Below are positions 45,433-57,323 of a DNA stretch of 64,000 nt, one piece after another. Numbering within the stretch: position 1 is the stretch's first letter; every line of letters starts with the position of its first letter. The stretch covers positions 14,243,501 through 14,307,500 of the forward strand of contig JAWQUS010000008.1 of assembly GCA_036365455.1 (NCBI GenBank). Direction: 5' to 3'. Under the pieces are notes generated by a model. That model searched no databases and was not told where the DNA came from. It was given only the letters and a program-made list of their open reading frames with translations. This stretch comes from Macrosoma leucophasiata. Lineage: Eukaryota; Arthropoda; Insecta; Lepidoptera; Hedylidae. The position numbers and the translations under genes are program-made.

Positions 45433-46595
45433 CAGTAAAAACAACAATAAATACGTAATATGTACGCACCCTACAGTTGTATTAGTTTTCCTTATTCTTA
45501 CGGTTTTTGTCAGTGTATACACAAAGCTTAAATATACCGAAACATGTTTTGATTAACAGTTACTTTTTTATGTACAACCCTTGAACTTGATTTTATAGAG
45601 AATAACAACAAAAGATTTGTTATACAATTTCGGGGAATTTTAATCTTGAAACATTTCAACTTCATCGAAACTATTCGAAACAATAAGAAACCTCCAGTCT
45701 ATTTTGAATGCTATTGTAAAGTTTTACTAACTCTGATACAATACACAAATGATTGTATATCAGCATGAGACGCTAAGTTTTCTTAAAATATCGCAATTGC
45801 TTGTTTCTTAAGGAGAACACGGGCATTGTAATATTCAATAAAAGGTCCGCCCAACATTTTATTTGGCATCGCAACACGTACGAGGCGCGGAGGTCGTTGT
45901 AGCTACTGCGGTTCCTATGCGGTACCAACGGAAAATTTATGTACCACTGAGCGTGCAAGTCTAGGCCTCTACCTAGAAACCGCCGGCGAAATCATAGCCG
46001 TGCGCCGTCTTCGTTTTACACGCGCTACATTGCGGTCTACACAGTCACCCTACCAAACATATTCCTCGTGCGCGCGGCAATTTATAACGAATAGTTGCGA
46101 ATAATCGCAACATTTTAAATTTTATTAGTAGGCATAGAATCCTTAGGGACCTGGTGCGCTCAAATATTAAGTTTGGCAAGAATTTTAAATTAGAACATTA
46201 GGTGCGGCGTCTCAGCAGAATTAAATATTAATAATGATACCCTAAAAAGTTCGTGGGATACTGGAAATAATTATTTTTTAGCTGTTATTCTCTCTTACAG
46301 CGGGCAATTAATGCGATGAGGTAGTAAGTTTGAGTCTACCCTCCAAGACAATTGCAAATTGGAGTTAAAAGGTTGCTTGATTTTATCACAATTACACCAT
46401 TGTTAAAGGATGATTCTGTTTATTCTGTTTGACTAACGAAAACGATATGATCTTAATAAGTTGACAGATTACAAATTAACTTTCAAGATATGAAGAGCGT
46501 GTTTTGTCTAGATAGATATCTAATAAGGAAAATAACCCTCCTTTTGTTGCAATCTGGTAAAAAAATTAATTTGAATGCAAAATTGTATACCTACT
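45433..46595. other. Intron 1; CpG-rich patch at 45860-46110
   Basis: The patch (ACGAGGCGCGGAGGTCG, CCGCCGGCGAAATC, CGTGCGCGCGGCAATTTA) is rich in CpG and has no repeat match elsewhere in the window and no convincing open frame. Flanks are ordinary AT-rich intron. Confidence 0.4.
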
Positions 46596-46599
46596 ACAT

Positions 46600-46735
46600 C
46601 ACTTAATCTGAAAAATGTCATAACAATATTGTGCGTCATCAGGGAAGAATATGCCCTACTCGCCACGCTTGCCATGCAGATTGGCGATCGCAGTGATGGT
46701 AGTTTTGTCGAGGGACGCTGCTGCCAATCCCGCGT
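46600..46735 (-). repeat. Family B fragment
   Basis: ATTGTGCGTCATCAGGGAAG, AATATGCCCTACTCGCCACG and CTTGCCATGCAGATTGGCGA are family B on the minus strand. It ends exactly where the RTE target duplication begins. Confidence 0.6.
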
Positions 46736-46745
46736 TATTGTATTT

Positions 46746-47292
46746 CATCATCATCATTATTTCAGCCAAAAGATGTTCACTGCTGAACAAAGGCCTCCCT
46801 TGCCACAACGAACGGTCCTGCGCCGCCCTCATCCAGCGATTGCCCGCGACCTTCACCAGGTCGTCGGTCCATCTTGTGGGAGGCCCGCTTACGCTTCGTT
46901 TTCCGGTACGTGGTCACCACTCTAGAACTGGTTTTCCCCAACGGTCGTCAGTTCTTCAAGCTGTGTGGCCTGCCCACTGCTACTTGAGTTTCGCTATTCG
47001 GTGAGCTATGTCGGTAACTTTGGTTCTCATGCGGATTTCTTCATTTCTGATTCGATCTCGCAGAGAAGAGAAACTCCAAGCATAGCCCTCTCCATTGCTC
47101 TCTGAGTGACCTTGAGCCTTCTTAGGAGGCCCATAGTAAGCGACCACGTTTGTGTCCCGAATGGCAACACACATTGGTCAAAAACCTTTCTCCTGAGACA
47201 CTAAGGGTAATTCGGACGAGAAGATATACCTATCGTAGCTTCCTGAACTCTGCACAACCGAGTTAGATTATATTTATTGTGTATTGATTAGG
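46746..47292 (-). mobile_element. RTE-clade LINE, 5'-truncated 3' end
   Basis: Minus strand encodes remnants parallel to the 51284-53234 copy (..GLLRRLKVTQRAMERAMLGV.., GRPPTRWTDDLV-like region) and ends AGTGAACATCTTTTGGCTGA, AATGATGATGATG. Several stops break it. A possible 10-bp duplication TATTGTATTT lies at 46736-46745 and 47293-47302; the last ~22 bp before the right copy do not match RTE. Confidence 0.75.
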
Positions 47293-47302
47293 TATTGTAT
47301 TT

Positions 47303-47930
47303 ACTACCAACCTATTGGATTGATGGACCGCGATTGATCGATTGACTAGTCAGTCGCATTAGTCTGCACTAGCGAAACTGAAACATTCTCCTGCTCTTGT
47401 GAGCGGTGGGGTCGTCACGTCCCGACCTGCCTTCTGTGTCTGTATTAACAAATTGATGTAGTCAGATAGTGGCGCCGTCGGTTGCAAGCCATTACAAATA
47501 TTAGATCGAAATTCTCAAAAGAGCCTCTAACTGTTGCAACCATAGAGCGGAGGGGAGTAACCATAGCGTTTATTACAGATGCAAAACAGTCTGCCATTTT
47601 TTGCGGGGGGAATACGGACCCATAAAAATCAATAAGTATAGGTAATATAAATTACCGACGTTAATCGACAAGTTGATCTCGTCAGTAGATAGGCACTTTT
47701 ATGAAGGCCTTCTTATTCGGATTTAAAGAACATGTATGTGTTCATGCAAATTCTATGATACGAAATAAATACCTACATGTTATAAGTACCTACGGAGTCA
47801 AACGACAGTAGTACTCGACATGTACCTATAGAATAACAAAATATTTCTGTTTCTTATATAGGTAATCAAAGTGTTTCCTTGCCAAGGGCTTAGGTAAATG
47901 GTACCTATATAGAGAAACGTACTACGTAAA
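47303..47930. repeat. Unclassified repeat pieces in intron 1
   Basis: GTGAGCGGTGGGGTCGTCAC (47400) resembles part of the 29440-29930 block. CGGAGGGGAGTAACCATAGC, TTTATTACAGATGCAAAACA and TTTTTTGCGGGGGG (47552-47615) recur at 59665-59735. Confidence 0.45.
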
Positions 47931-47931
47931 C

Positions 47932-48237
47932 TTCACGCCTGTAATCCCCGAAGGGTAGGCAGAAGTAAATGCATGCATTCAAGCATACATGCAAACACCC
48001 ACGATTCGCCGGTTACGTTTTGGCCCATGTAACAGGTGGTGAGCCTGTCGACATCTCCGGGCACACTACTATACTTCGAGGTACTGGGTAATTTCCAGAA
48101 AATTGGTAAAAATCCCAATAGAACCAGAGATAAAGGACTTTACACCATTATCTCTGATAACCATCTACCCGGGAATCGAACCCAGGACCTCAGCGTAGTA
48201 GTAGTGGCCTGCTACCACTAGGCTTCCGAGGCAGTTG
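47932..48237 (-). mobile_element. tRNA-derived SINE, near full length
   Basis: Minus strand: GCCTAGTGGTAGCAGG (D arm, A box) and CTGGGTTCGATTCCCGGG (T arm, B box) form the tRNA-like head at the right. The body CATTATCTCTG.., CGGAGATGTCGACAGGC leads to an end GGGGATTACAGGCGTGAAGT. RNA polymerase III promoter elements look good. Confidence 0.75.
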
Positions 48238-48936
48238 AAGTAGGTACATAGAGAAAATTAACGGAATACTATACCTAAACATTTTTTACTTTTCTCCCAT
48301 TTCAACAAGATCTGCACTGTTTTTGAAGTTGTTTCTCTAAACCCAGTGTCAATTAGAACGTTAATTAAAACCAACTTGCTCGACTTCGCTCGTCGCTCTT
48401 TGTAATAAATTGTTTGTTTTTCTTACGTTACGTTTCACGTAATTTGTTCGTATAATATATCTCGTGTCGCGCGATCCTGTGGATTATTGTGTACATCGCT
48501 CACAGCGGCTAATACACACGGACACGGTTTTTACCTATTTATGTAAAACCCGGCCAAGTGAGATTCCGAAACACGTCTCGAGGGATGCGTAGAGGAAAGT
48601 CACCAATTATGGAATAGTCACCTAATATATAAGTTGGAAACGCAACACACGACCACATTTTATTTCATTGCCTTTATTGCTGAACTAGTAAGTATAAAAT
48701 ACAAACATGGAAAGTTTGACGCTGGCAGTGAACCCGATGAATTGATGGACCAAGTATCTCTTAATTCTGATGACAAAGAATGTACTACACTCTAACGCAT
48801 TTTTCCACGAATTATAAAAAAGAAGAAAAACCAGGATATAGTAGTATACGGGCTCTAGGCACATTATCATTGTTGTTATTCACCAGTTTTAAATATTTAT
48901 TAATTTTGGACGCATTACCTATTATGAGACTTGTAA
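48238..48936. other. Intron 1, mostly nothing recognised
   Basis: AAAACCCGGCCAAGTG at 48545 is the start of a repeat found more completely at 54728-54970. Confidence 0.45.
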
Positions 48937-49452
48937 TCTATACTTATTATATAATAAAACTGTAGAAGTGTAAATTCTGTACATTAAAAATATTGAAAAA
49001 ATAAATACCAGGGGATGTTACTAGATCGATACCGAACACAAATATATTATGTGATTAGATTTTTTTTGTCTGTCTGTCTGTTTGTTCAAGCATCACACAA
49101 AATCTACCGGTCCGATTACGATGAAACTTGGTATAATTATACTTTAACGTTTGGCGCACAACACTGGGTACTTTTTATTTCGAAAAAATGTATGTTTGTC
49201 TGTGTGTTTGTGCACGCTAATTTCAGAAATGGCTTATCCGATTTGCAGTTTTTATTAATATATTGTGGTAAGTTTCACTTAACATTAAGTGTTTGTTTCA
49301 TGTCAATCGGTTCAGAAATAAATAAGTTACGACAGTTTAAAGAATCATATATTATTATCGAATATTTTAAAACTATTCTCTATCTTCTATCTTTTTTAGG
49401 CTTCCGTAACTAAAAGGTAAAAACGGGCCCTATTACTTATCCTCCGCTGTCT

Positions 49453-49483
<31 letters not shown>

Positions 49484-50541
49484 ACCAGGCTGTATCTCGT
49501 AAACAGATAGCTTGAAAGCTAAAATTTTCACAAATTGTGTATTTCTGTAACCGCTATGACGACAAAATTAAATACAAAAAATAAGAAAATGTAAATATTA
49601 AAGGTTTCAAGGGGGCATACAAAAATCGTGTTTTTTCCGTATATTTTTTGGTCGATATTAATAACGGTAGCAAGTAGAGTTAAACTTTGCACAGAATTTT
49701 TAGGTCTTATTAAAATTTGGTGACGTTAGTGGTGTTGGTGGCATTTGTGGTGTTGGCGTTGGTGGTGTTAGTGGCTTTGGTTTCATTGCTGTAATTGGTG
49801 TCGTTGGTGGCGTAGGTGTTGTTGGTGACTCTGGTGGCGGTGTTGATGGCGTTGGTGGTGGTGGTGGTGGTTTTTAGTCGCATTAGTGGCGTTGGTGACA
49901 TTGGTGGTGTTGTTGGTAGTGTTGGAGGCATTGGTTATGGTGGTGGTGGTGGTTTTGGTGGCATTGGTGGCGTAGGTGTTTGGTCATATTGGTGTTGGTG
50001 GTGGTGTTAATGGCGTTGGTGGCGTTTGTGGTGGTGGCGGTAGTGGAGGTGATAGCAGTGACAGTGGTGGTGGTGGTAGTGGTGACGATGGTGGTGATGA
50101 TGGTGGAAGTGTTGGTGGCAATAGTGGTTAAATACGCACACCGCTATTATTCAATTTTTCACATCCGCCATTATGAACCTAAGCACAGACATTACATGCC
50201 ATATTTTCTGCCACAGATCTACGGTAGACTCGATCGAAACCTATTTATAATTAACGATCGTTAAAAAATATTATTCTGAGTCGAGAACATGTATCCGCAA
50301 AATTCGTATTTTTTGATAATTCGTGAAAGAAAATCAATATTTTTTTAAATTCAAATGTCAATGGCCGCCATTATGACGTATCTACACATGTCATATCATT
50401 TTTAATAAATGTCATTGATGTATTACCGAAACTGGAAGGGCCAGGCAATTTTCGAAAATTGTTGTTTGTTACTTTCGCTAAAACTGTAGAGTATTTTTTA
50501 TCTTCACTTTAAAGCGATACAAAGTTCGCCGGGCCAGCTAG
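48937..50541 (+). mobile_element. 1.6-kb non-autonomous Helitron-like element
   Basis: A|TCTATACTTATTATATAATA at the left (the same 5' end as 21905-22011) and CGATACAAAGTTCGCCGGGC then CAGCTAG|T at the right. Inside lie a segment related to 54728-54970 (49396-49560, with a GTCT/GTCC microsatellite at 49447-49485), a GGT-rich minisatellite (49726-50135) and non-coding remainder. No Rep or helicase motif. The 132-codon frame at 49015 has no signature. Confidence 0.75.
49726..50135 (+). repeat. GTTGGTGGT-type minisatellite
   Basis: About 410 bp of imperfect (GNTGGTGNN)n triplet-phase repeat. All frames are low complexity (Val/Gly/Ala on plus, Thr/Asn/Ala on minus), so the open frames across it are compositional and not genes. 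Confidence 0.85.
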
Positions 50542-51270
50542 TAAAAAATAAAATGATACTTAAACAGTTCGACTTTTGATATTAATAAGGATGCAGTTTT
50601 TTAAAATTGTTATCAGCCCTTTAAAGTTTTAAATGAATTTAATACACAACAGGACCGTGTTCGGGTCACCAACTTGCATATTAATGAGTACCAGATTTTA
50701 TATAAAAAATTACGTTACCTAATTGACTGACGGACACAGACAACGAGTGATCCTATACGAGGGTTCCTATTGAGCTAAAGAACTCTAAAAAACCTTTCAC
50801 ACGTTCGCTTGATAAAATGTGTCGGCTTATTACCTACTGTCCTACTTTAGAACGCCGAGCGCAAAAATATACGAAGCGTTCCTCTACATCCCACGACCGC
50901 AGGAGGGCCCCGCTTTTAGAGAAGAATGAGGCTGCGAAGGTATTACGTTATCGTAGCTCTAAGTGGTGATTACTGTTCCCGGCTTGATGTCTGCCTTGGT
51001 TTTGCATTATTTATTGCGCAAAACATAGGGTTAAACGTGGAACGAACCATAATTTACATTGTACTTTTATTTAATCATTTTAAACCACAATTTGCTGCTT
51101 TTATAATATTAATGTGACACAGTTTTCAAGAGACGATTTTCTTTGTGATATTCTATTTTATTCGCACTTGTTCACACTTTTTTAGACATGTTAACGTGTA
51201 ATATATGTTCAAATTGAGTTGGACACGCTGTACAGTTTATTGCATAGGTACAATAAAAATAAGTGACTTT
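50542..51270. other. Intron 1, nothing recognised
   Basis: A short CpG-rich patch near 50850-50940; no signature. Confidence 0.45.
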
Positions 51271-51283
51271 AAAGGGCTAGTTT

Positions 51284-53234
51284 CATCATATCAGCCATAG
51301 GACGTCCACTGCTGAACATAGGCCTCCCCCAATGACCACCATGCCGACCGATCGGAAGCGACGTGCATCCAGCGGGTACCTGCAGCCATGACTAGATCGT
51401 CGGTCCATCTTGCAGGTGGACGTCCTACGCTGCGTTTGCCGATACGTGGTCTCCACTCGAAAACCTTTCTGCCCCAGTGGCTATCGGTTCTCCGAGCTAT
51501 GTGCCCTGCCCATTGCCACTTCAGCTTGGAAATCTGCTTGGCTATGTCAGCGACTTTCGTTCGCCTAAGGATCTCCTAATTTCTGATTCGATCCAGTAGG
51601 GAAACGCCGAGCATAGCCCTTTCCATTGACCGCTGAGTGACTTGGAGCTTTCGTACGAGACCCATAGTGAGAGACCACGTCTCGGCACCGTAGGTCATCA
51701 CCGGCAAAACGCACTGATTAAAGACTTCCGTCTTCAAGGACTGCGGGATGTTTGACGAGAAAACGCTCCTTAACTTCCCGAACGCTGCCCAGCCGAGTTG
51801 GATTCGGCGAATGAACTCTTTCTCGTAGTTCGACCTGCCTAGTTGTATGGTTTGTCCTATTACTATAGACATATTCGTCGACAACTTCGAGGATCGAGTT
51901 CCCAACGGACACTGAAGTGGGCGATACAAGGTTATTGAACATGGCCTTGGTCTTATCCATGTTCATTTTAAGGCCCACTCTTTGGGACACTCGATTGAGG
52001 TCTTCGAGCATTGTGCTGAGATCTTCCAGCGATTCTGCCATGACTATAATATCGTCGGCAAACCTAAGGTGAGTGATGTATTCGCCGTTGATATTGATGC
52101 CTAGTCCTTGCCATTCCAGGAGCTTGAAGGCGTCTTCCATTGCATTGGTGAAGAGCAGAGGTGAAATGACATCCCCCTGTCTTACTCCCCTCTGCAAAGG
52201 AATCGCCCTCGTGCATTGGTCCTGTACTCGGACTGACATGGTGGCGTTTTTATACAAACACTTCAACACTTCGATATACCGATAGTCAATGTGGCAACGC
52301 TGTAAAGACTGCAGCACAGCCCATGTTTCAACCAAATCAAAGGCTTTCTCATAGTCCACGAACGCTAAGCATAATGGCCGGTTATACTCCTCGGACTTCT
52401 GTATAACCTGCCGCAGCGTGTGTATGTGGTCTATGGTACTATAGCCTTTTCGGAAACCGGCTTGTTCGGGAGGCTGGAAGTCATCAAACCTGCGAGCGAG
52501 ACGGTTCGTGATCACCCTCGAAAACAGCTTGTAGACATGGCTCAGAAGCGAGATGGGTCTATAATTCTTCAATAGGGCTTTATCACCTTTTTTGAAGAAA
52601 AGCACCACCACGCCTATGTTCCATGCTTCTGGCGTAGTACCTTCGAATAAGACGGAATTAAAGAGCTTCTGAAGGACTTTCAGTAACGGTGATCCACCCG
52701 CTTGCAGAAGCTCTGTCGTGATTCCGTCCTCTCCAGGCGCCTTGTTGTTCTTAAGCTGTTTGAGGGCCATCCTAATCTCGGCCTAATCTCAGGCTGATGT
52801 CCGGGATATCTTCGGTATAGTGTCGGGTTAATTTGGCTCTCGGGTCTCTGACTAAATCAGAGGCAGGTTGTGCGACGTTATATAACTGCCCATAGAACCT
52901 CTCGATCTCCCGCAATACCTTAGGCTTAGTCGACGCTAAACTGCCGTCCTCTGTCTTCAGCTGCATCAGCCGGCTCTGTCAAATAGACAGATCCCTTGCA
53001 AACACCTTGGAGCCTTTATTTCGCTCTATAGTTTCCTCAACACATTTTGTGTTGAAGGATCTGATGTCGTGCCGCAAGGACTGTTGGATCTGTCTATTAA
53101 GTTGCCGGTATTTTTTAGCTTCATCAGATGCCTGCAGTGTCATTGAGCGTCGTTCTGCCGTAAGGTGGAGGGTTTGATCGATGAGTTTTTGAGGTCTATT
53201 TCATCGGCGGGTTTTGAAGTATTTAAACCCAACC
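51284..53234 (-). mobile_element. RTE-clade non-LTR retrotransposon, 5'-truncated, decayed, with target duplication
   Basis: Minus strand, 52770 to 51718 open: LKNNKAPGEDGITTELLQAG, FFKKGDKALLKNYRPISLLS, EQAGFRKGYSTIDHIHTLRQ, AFVDYEKAFDLVE, GVRQGDVISPLLF and FADDIIVMAES, a full RTE-style reverse-transcriptase core. The upstream remnant (52772-52966 and beyond) encodes the linker before the RT. A frameshift near 51865 moves to the next frame (51929-51576: YEKEFIRRIQLGWAAFGKL, MTYGAETWSLT, SMERAMLGVSLLDRIRN), which then meets a stop. The 3' end is CAGCAGTGGACGTCCTATGG, CTGATATGATGA. A 12-bp duplication AAGGGCTAGTTT lies at 51272-51283 and 53235-53246. The endonuclease is missing by 5' truncation. 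Confidence 0.92.
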
Positions 53235-53307
53235 AAGGGCTAGTTTATATTCTAGTAAATGTCCGTATACCCATTTGTAACCAATACGACTACAGCAAAA
53301 ATACTAC

Positions 53308-53421
53308 TACAAAGAATGATGAATGTACAAGAAGCCCGGGAGGTGTGTCAGGCGCGGGATATCTGGCGCTCCACCCTCACTGCCTACCCTGTGAGGGACT
53401 TGGTGTCAAGATATATACATA
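53308..53421 (+). mobile_element. Very short LINE 3' insertion with target duplication
   Basis: Encodes MNVQEAREVCQARDIWRSTL..AYPVRDLVS, the same C-terminus as the LINE at 14572. A 12-bp duplication CAAAAATACTAC flanks it at 53296-53307 and 53422-53433. Only about 114 bp were inserted, an extreme 5' truncation. Confidence 0.8.
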
Positions 53422-53433
53422 CAAAAATACTAC

Positions 53434-53639
53434 GCCGAAATCGTTTTAATCATAAATTCAGTCTAGCAGCAACAACTATAGTTTCACATAGATAATATAA
53501 ATACGCTTACAGCCACAGCCCCACACTAGGTATAAACTTGTGTCGAGGGGGCCATTATATACACACAGATATGCGTTTAGTTCTTGTAAAATCCATGTAA
53601 AGTTCTAATGGTAAGTTTATACTATCCCGCGATAAAACT
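53434..53639. other. Intron 1, nothing recognised
   Basis: No recognisable feature. Confidence 0.5.
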
Positions 53640-53790
53640 ACCTCCACTGCGGTCAATCCGCCAAGCATGGAGATTATAGGAAATTCTGCCCTAATGACGC
53701 ACAATACTGTTGTGGGCGTTTTTGGGGAAGGCTTTGTCCAGCTGTGGACAACTATCGGCTGGAGTGATGAAAGTTCCCATGGTTATTAAG
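53640..53790 (+). repeat. Family B repeat with RTE-like tail
   Basis: GGTCAATCCGCCAAGCATGG, CTAATGACGCACAATACTGT, TTTGTCCAGCTGTGGACAAC, CGGCTGGAGTGATGA. Confidence 0.65.
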
Positions 53791-54727
53791 TAGAATGTCG
53801 GGTAACGCAGTGAATACATGCGTAAAAAGAGAGGAGAGCGATAACAAAGATATAGGATGCATATATCCACAAAAAAATAATCAGCTGTACCTACTTGAAT
53901 AAAAAAATCCACCAAATATTTTTTTTAATCCATCCAATGTTTCTATCTCTTTTGGTTTCAATCTGCCGTTTTAATATAAATCAACTAAACAGCCTCTAAA
54001 ATACTCTAAACAGTCCAAAAATGCACCCATCTCAAAGAATCTTGCAATAAGATTATACAAAAGGAAATAAAGTGGAAACATAATATATGTATGATAAAAT
54101 AACGCCGGCCGCAAAACCGAATTAGAATTTTAACCTTTGTACCTCACCGCGTATTGTAGGTACACTCGTTTTATTAAAAGCAGGAAAATAAACAAAATTT
54201 TCAAGCTTTGACCACCCCTCTATTCTTCGCATAATATATTATTACAGAATGAGTTTTTGAAGTGTTTATTTTTTGGCTGAATTAGATATTTACCGAAAAA
54301 AACTGTTTTATTTAATTAGATAATTAGTCTACAAGTGGTACGTACTTGTAGCCTAATTAATAAGATAAAAATGTAAGCTATTATATTATGGTGAACTAAA
54401 ATAAGCAGATTGATATTTATCTTTTTTAGCGTTAGAAATATTAGTAAAATTTATTACCGACGATAAACAATTGAAGAGGCACACCTATAATTTACATAAT
54501 ACTAGCGGCCCGCAAGCAGGTGCAATTTAGGTACAAACATAATATTGCGACTATAAATTGAGATGCAAGCGATCCTATCGTTCAATTTGGTATCTACCAA
54601 CAACAAAATAACTCTGCCTACCTAGGCAGAGATATTCTGCTTACCGTTTGATTTAATTGTAGCAAATTTATCAAAATTTATACAAGTTTTTGCTAAAACT
54701 TTGCTAAGCTTTTTTGTATTTTGATAA
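53791..54727. other. Intron 1, nothing recognised
   Basis: AT-rich. ATACTAGCGGCCCGCAAGCAGG at 54499 looks like an inverted Helitron 3' end with little of the element left. Confidence 0.45.
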
Positions 54728-54970
54728 ATCGGCCAAGTGCGGGTCTGAATCGCACACAATCCGTCAACCGGTTATCTAGAAAAAACGGTAAAAAATATTT
54801 ATTTTACTATGTTATTAGTATTTGTTGTTATAGCGGCAAAAAAAAAAACACATCATCTGTGAATATTAAAACTCTCTAGCTATCACGGTATAATAATATG
54901 AGATACAGCCTGGTGACAGACGTATAAACGGACAACGTTGTCTTAGTAACAGGGAACCATAAAAAATAGG
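54728..54970 (+). repeat. Lepidopteran-style repeat starting CGGCCAAGTGCG
   Basis: AATCGGCCAAGTGCGGGTCT, ACTCTCTAGCTATCACGG, GAGATACAGCCTGGTGACAG. The inverted counterpart is inside the Helitron at 49396-49560; an internally deleted copy is at 56165-56362. Confidence 0.6.
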
Positions 54971-56164
54971 ACGAGTAAGTAATTTCATACTAATTAAAAT
55001 TATAACTATAACCAGTGTTTTACACGGTATCTCGGTCATACAAGTCCTTTGACCCTCATAATAATATTGGGAAGCTGCCAGCAGTTTCCAAGTTCCCGCG
55101 GGAGAAATCATCATTAATGGTAAGAAATTATGATGCAAACAGCTGAAACTTGTGAATAAAATTTCCAACATACGATACAAGTACAAATTCATGACTCTAT
55201 CTATATAAGTAGGTACATATAATCTTACTACACAATTATAAATGCGAAAGTATGGATATTTGTTTGTTTGTTGCTGAATCACGCTAAAGCGGGGGAAGGT
55301 GACGGAAGGGCTATGTTAAGTCATAAAATCATTACAGGAAACTCATATTCTGACTTTAGAATTATCTTGAGAATCAACAAAGAAATATCCGGTTAGTAAT
55401 ATTATTCTTTGATTCGTCAAATCAAGATCTTTTATCCCTGCTACCCCTATTAACTACCATTAATCAAAATTGTTGTAAGTAAAATAATTGGGCGTCTAGT
55501 CGAAATGAAGCTACTCACGAAAAATCAGCTTGTTAGTAATAAACGGTAAAAAATGTTTCAAGGACTACCCGTACCCGTGCCGTACTACCTAGTATTAAAT
55601 TGTACATTGCAACGGCATATTTAGTTATATGTATCTTTTAAGCGTATTATTACTGTTTTCATTGTAATATTATGTAATAAATGGTGCAGTAGTGCCCTTT
55701 AAGGTCATGCTATCTCTGTTAATTTTGTAACAAAATTTCCACGAAAAATCAGCCAGACAGTCCTTTTTTTCCTCATTCCGAATATATTATATATCTCAAT
55801 TTCACAAAAAGTGTTAGTTGTGCCCTTTTTCGGTAACACGGCATCATAATATCCTGCATATAAACAAAGCCGTAGTTTTGGCTAAGGGCCCGCGAAAGAC
55901 GCAGGGGAAACAGATGGAAATGACAAACTCGCTAATTATAAAAAAACAGTTCTGTGAAAATCGCGAGTCTAAACATTGAGCACAATTAAGTGAGACATTA
56001 AATTATAATGAAGTAACGTTGTGGGGTGGGTATTCATATTAAACATAGGGCGAACGACAGTTCCCCAGAAAAGTTTCCGGTCTAATGCTTTGTGTAAAGC
56101 ACAAATAATATTTCACGGCGTTTTCACACTTTATTAGCTTTACTTTAGGGCAATGTTATGGTAT
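54971..56164. other. Intron 1; Helitron 5'-end fragment near 55235-55300
   Basis: TATAAATGCGAAAGTATGGA and TTTGTTGCTGAATCACG resemble the start of 27843-28036. Otherwise nothing recognised. Confidence 0.45.
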
Positions 56165-56362
56165 AGATGAAAAACCGGTCAAGTGCGTGACGGACTCCCG
56201 CACGAAAGGTTCCGTACCATCATTATAAAAGGTCTACCTGCTACCGTTATTAACATTAAGCAAAAATACGAAAAAAAAACACGTTTATTGTATGTACGGG
56301 GACAGACAGCAGAGGCTTTGTAATTGGGTCCCATTTTTACCTTTTAGATACAGAACCCTAAA
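56165..56362 (+). repeat. CGG(T/C)CAAGTGCG repeat, internally deleted
   Basis: AAACCGGTCAAGTGCGTGAC, CGCACGAAAGGTTCCGTACC, GGGTCCCATTTTTACCTTTT and CAGAACCCTAAAAAG. Confidence 0.6.
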
Positions 56363-56905
56363 AAGAGATAGATTTTTTATTGGAACGTCAATATCACTGA
56401 GTAGTCAACCTCAACTCATTTAGGAAGACATCACAAATATATTTTTTTTTTTATTTAATCGTAGAGAAGGAAGCAGCTGTGTCGAAACAATGATGGGAAC
56501 TGCGAAAAGGAGTTGAAATATGAGACAAACATCTTAACCTAAAACAAAAATCGCGCTATTTATTTACTAAAGATTTAGACGGTTATTAATTATTTTATTT
56601 CGTGAAGATTTAAAGGGATTGTTTTGTTTTCAATAAAGAACGGCGCCAATTTACGTGTCAAGTGTTTACGTTACGTTAATTGAACGCTATTTTGTGACGC
56701 TACGTATAAATTATTTAATGAATTCTTAATTATTTGTCTTTTTAAAGAGTATTTTAAAAGACATCCGACAGACGCCTTCTCTTGACGTCTGTTTAAAAGT
56801 TGTTTTGCAAAAGTTAAAATCTATTTAATTTCGAAACTATAAGTTTTCCATGTTCTGCTTGTTTGGTACCTATACTGCAATGCTTCGCCATTTTGATGTT
56901 TGCTA
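56363..56905. other. Intron 1, nothing recognised
   Basis: AT-rich; no signature. Confidence 0.5.
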
Positions 56906-57178
56906 GAGCTTCAGTGACGGAGCTCGCGAGAACAGGCACCACTGTATTAAAAAATGTACTTGCCACTTAATTGTTGAGTTCAACATGATAATCGTGTTCC
57001 AATCAGGTGGTAATCCCCGGCACAGAAGTATAACGAAACGACTAAGTCCTCAGGAGTGCCAATGCTAGATGCATCTAAATCACAGATTTTTATGTAGCTG
57101 TATATATGCTACAGTACTTCACTTACCATCACTGTGAGCTGTAAGCTTGTTTGCCATTTCATGACATGAAAAACAAAG
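56906..57178 (+). repeat. Family A repeat
   Basis: TAGAGCTTCAGTGACGGAGC .. GCTTGTTTGCCATTTCATGA with A-rich tail. It lies 145 bp before receptor exon 2. Confidence 0.7.
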
Positions 57179-57323
57179 AAAAAAGAAACAACATGAAGTT
57201 GATTCAATTTACATAGAGTTTTTACTAAATAAGATATTATTATGAGATTTTCAGCTTTATCTAGAGGCACTTCTCCAAGTTTTAACTATAAATAAGATAT
57301 TAAAATGAATTTCTTTGTTACAG

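Noticed and set aside
49710..50264. Thr/Asn-rich or Val/Gly-rich repeat proteins
   Set aside because: All frames on both strands are low complexity because of the GTTGGTGGT minisatellite; no start context or homology.
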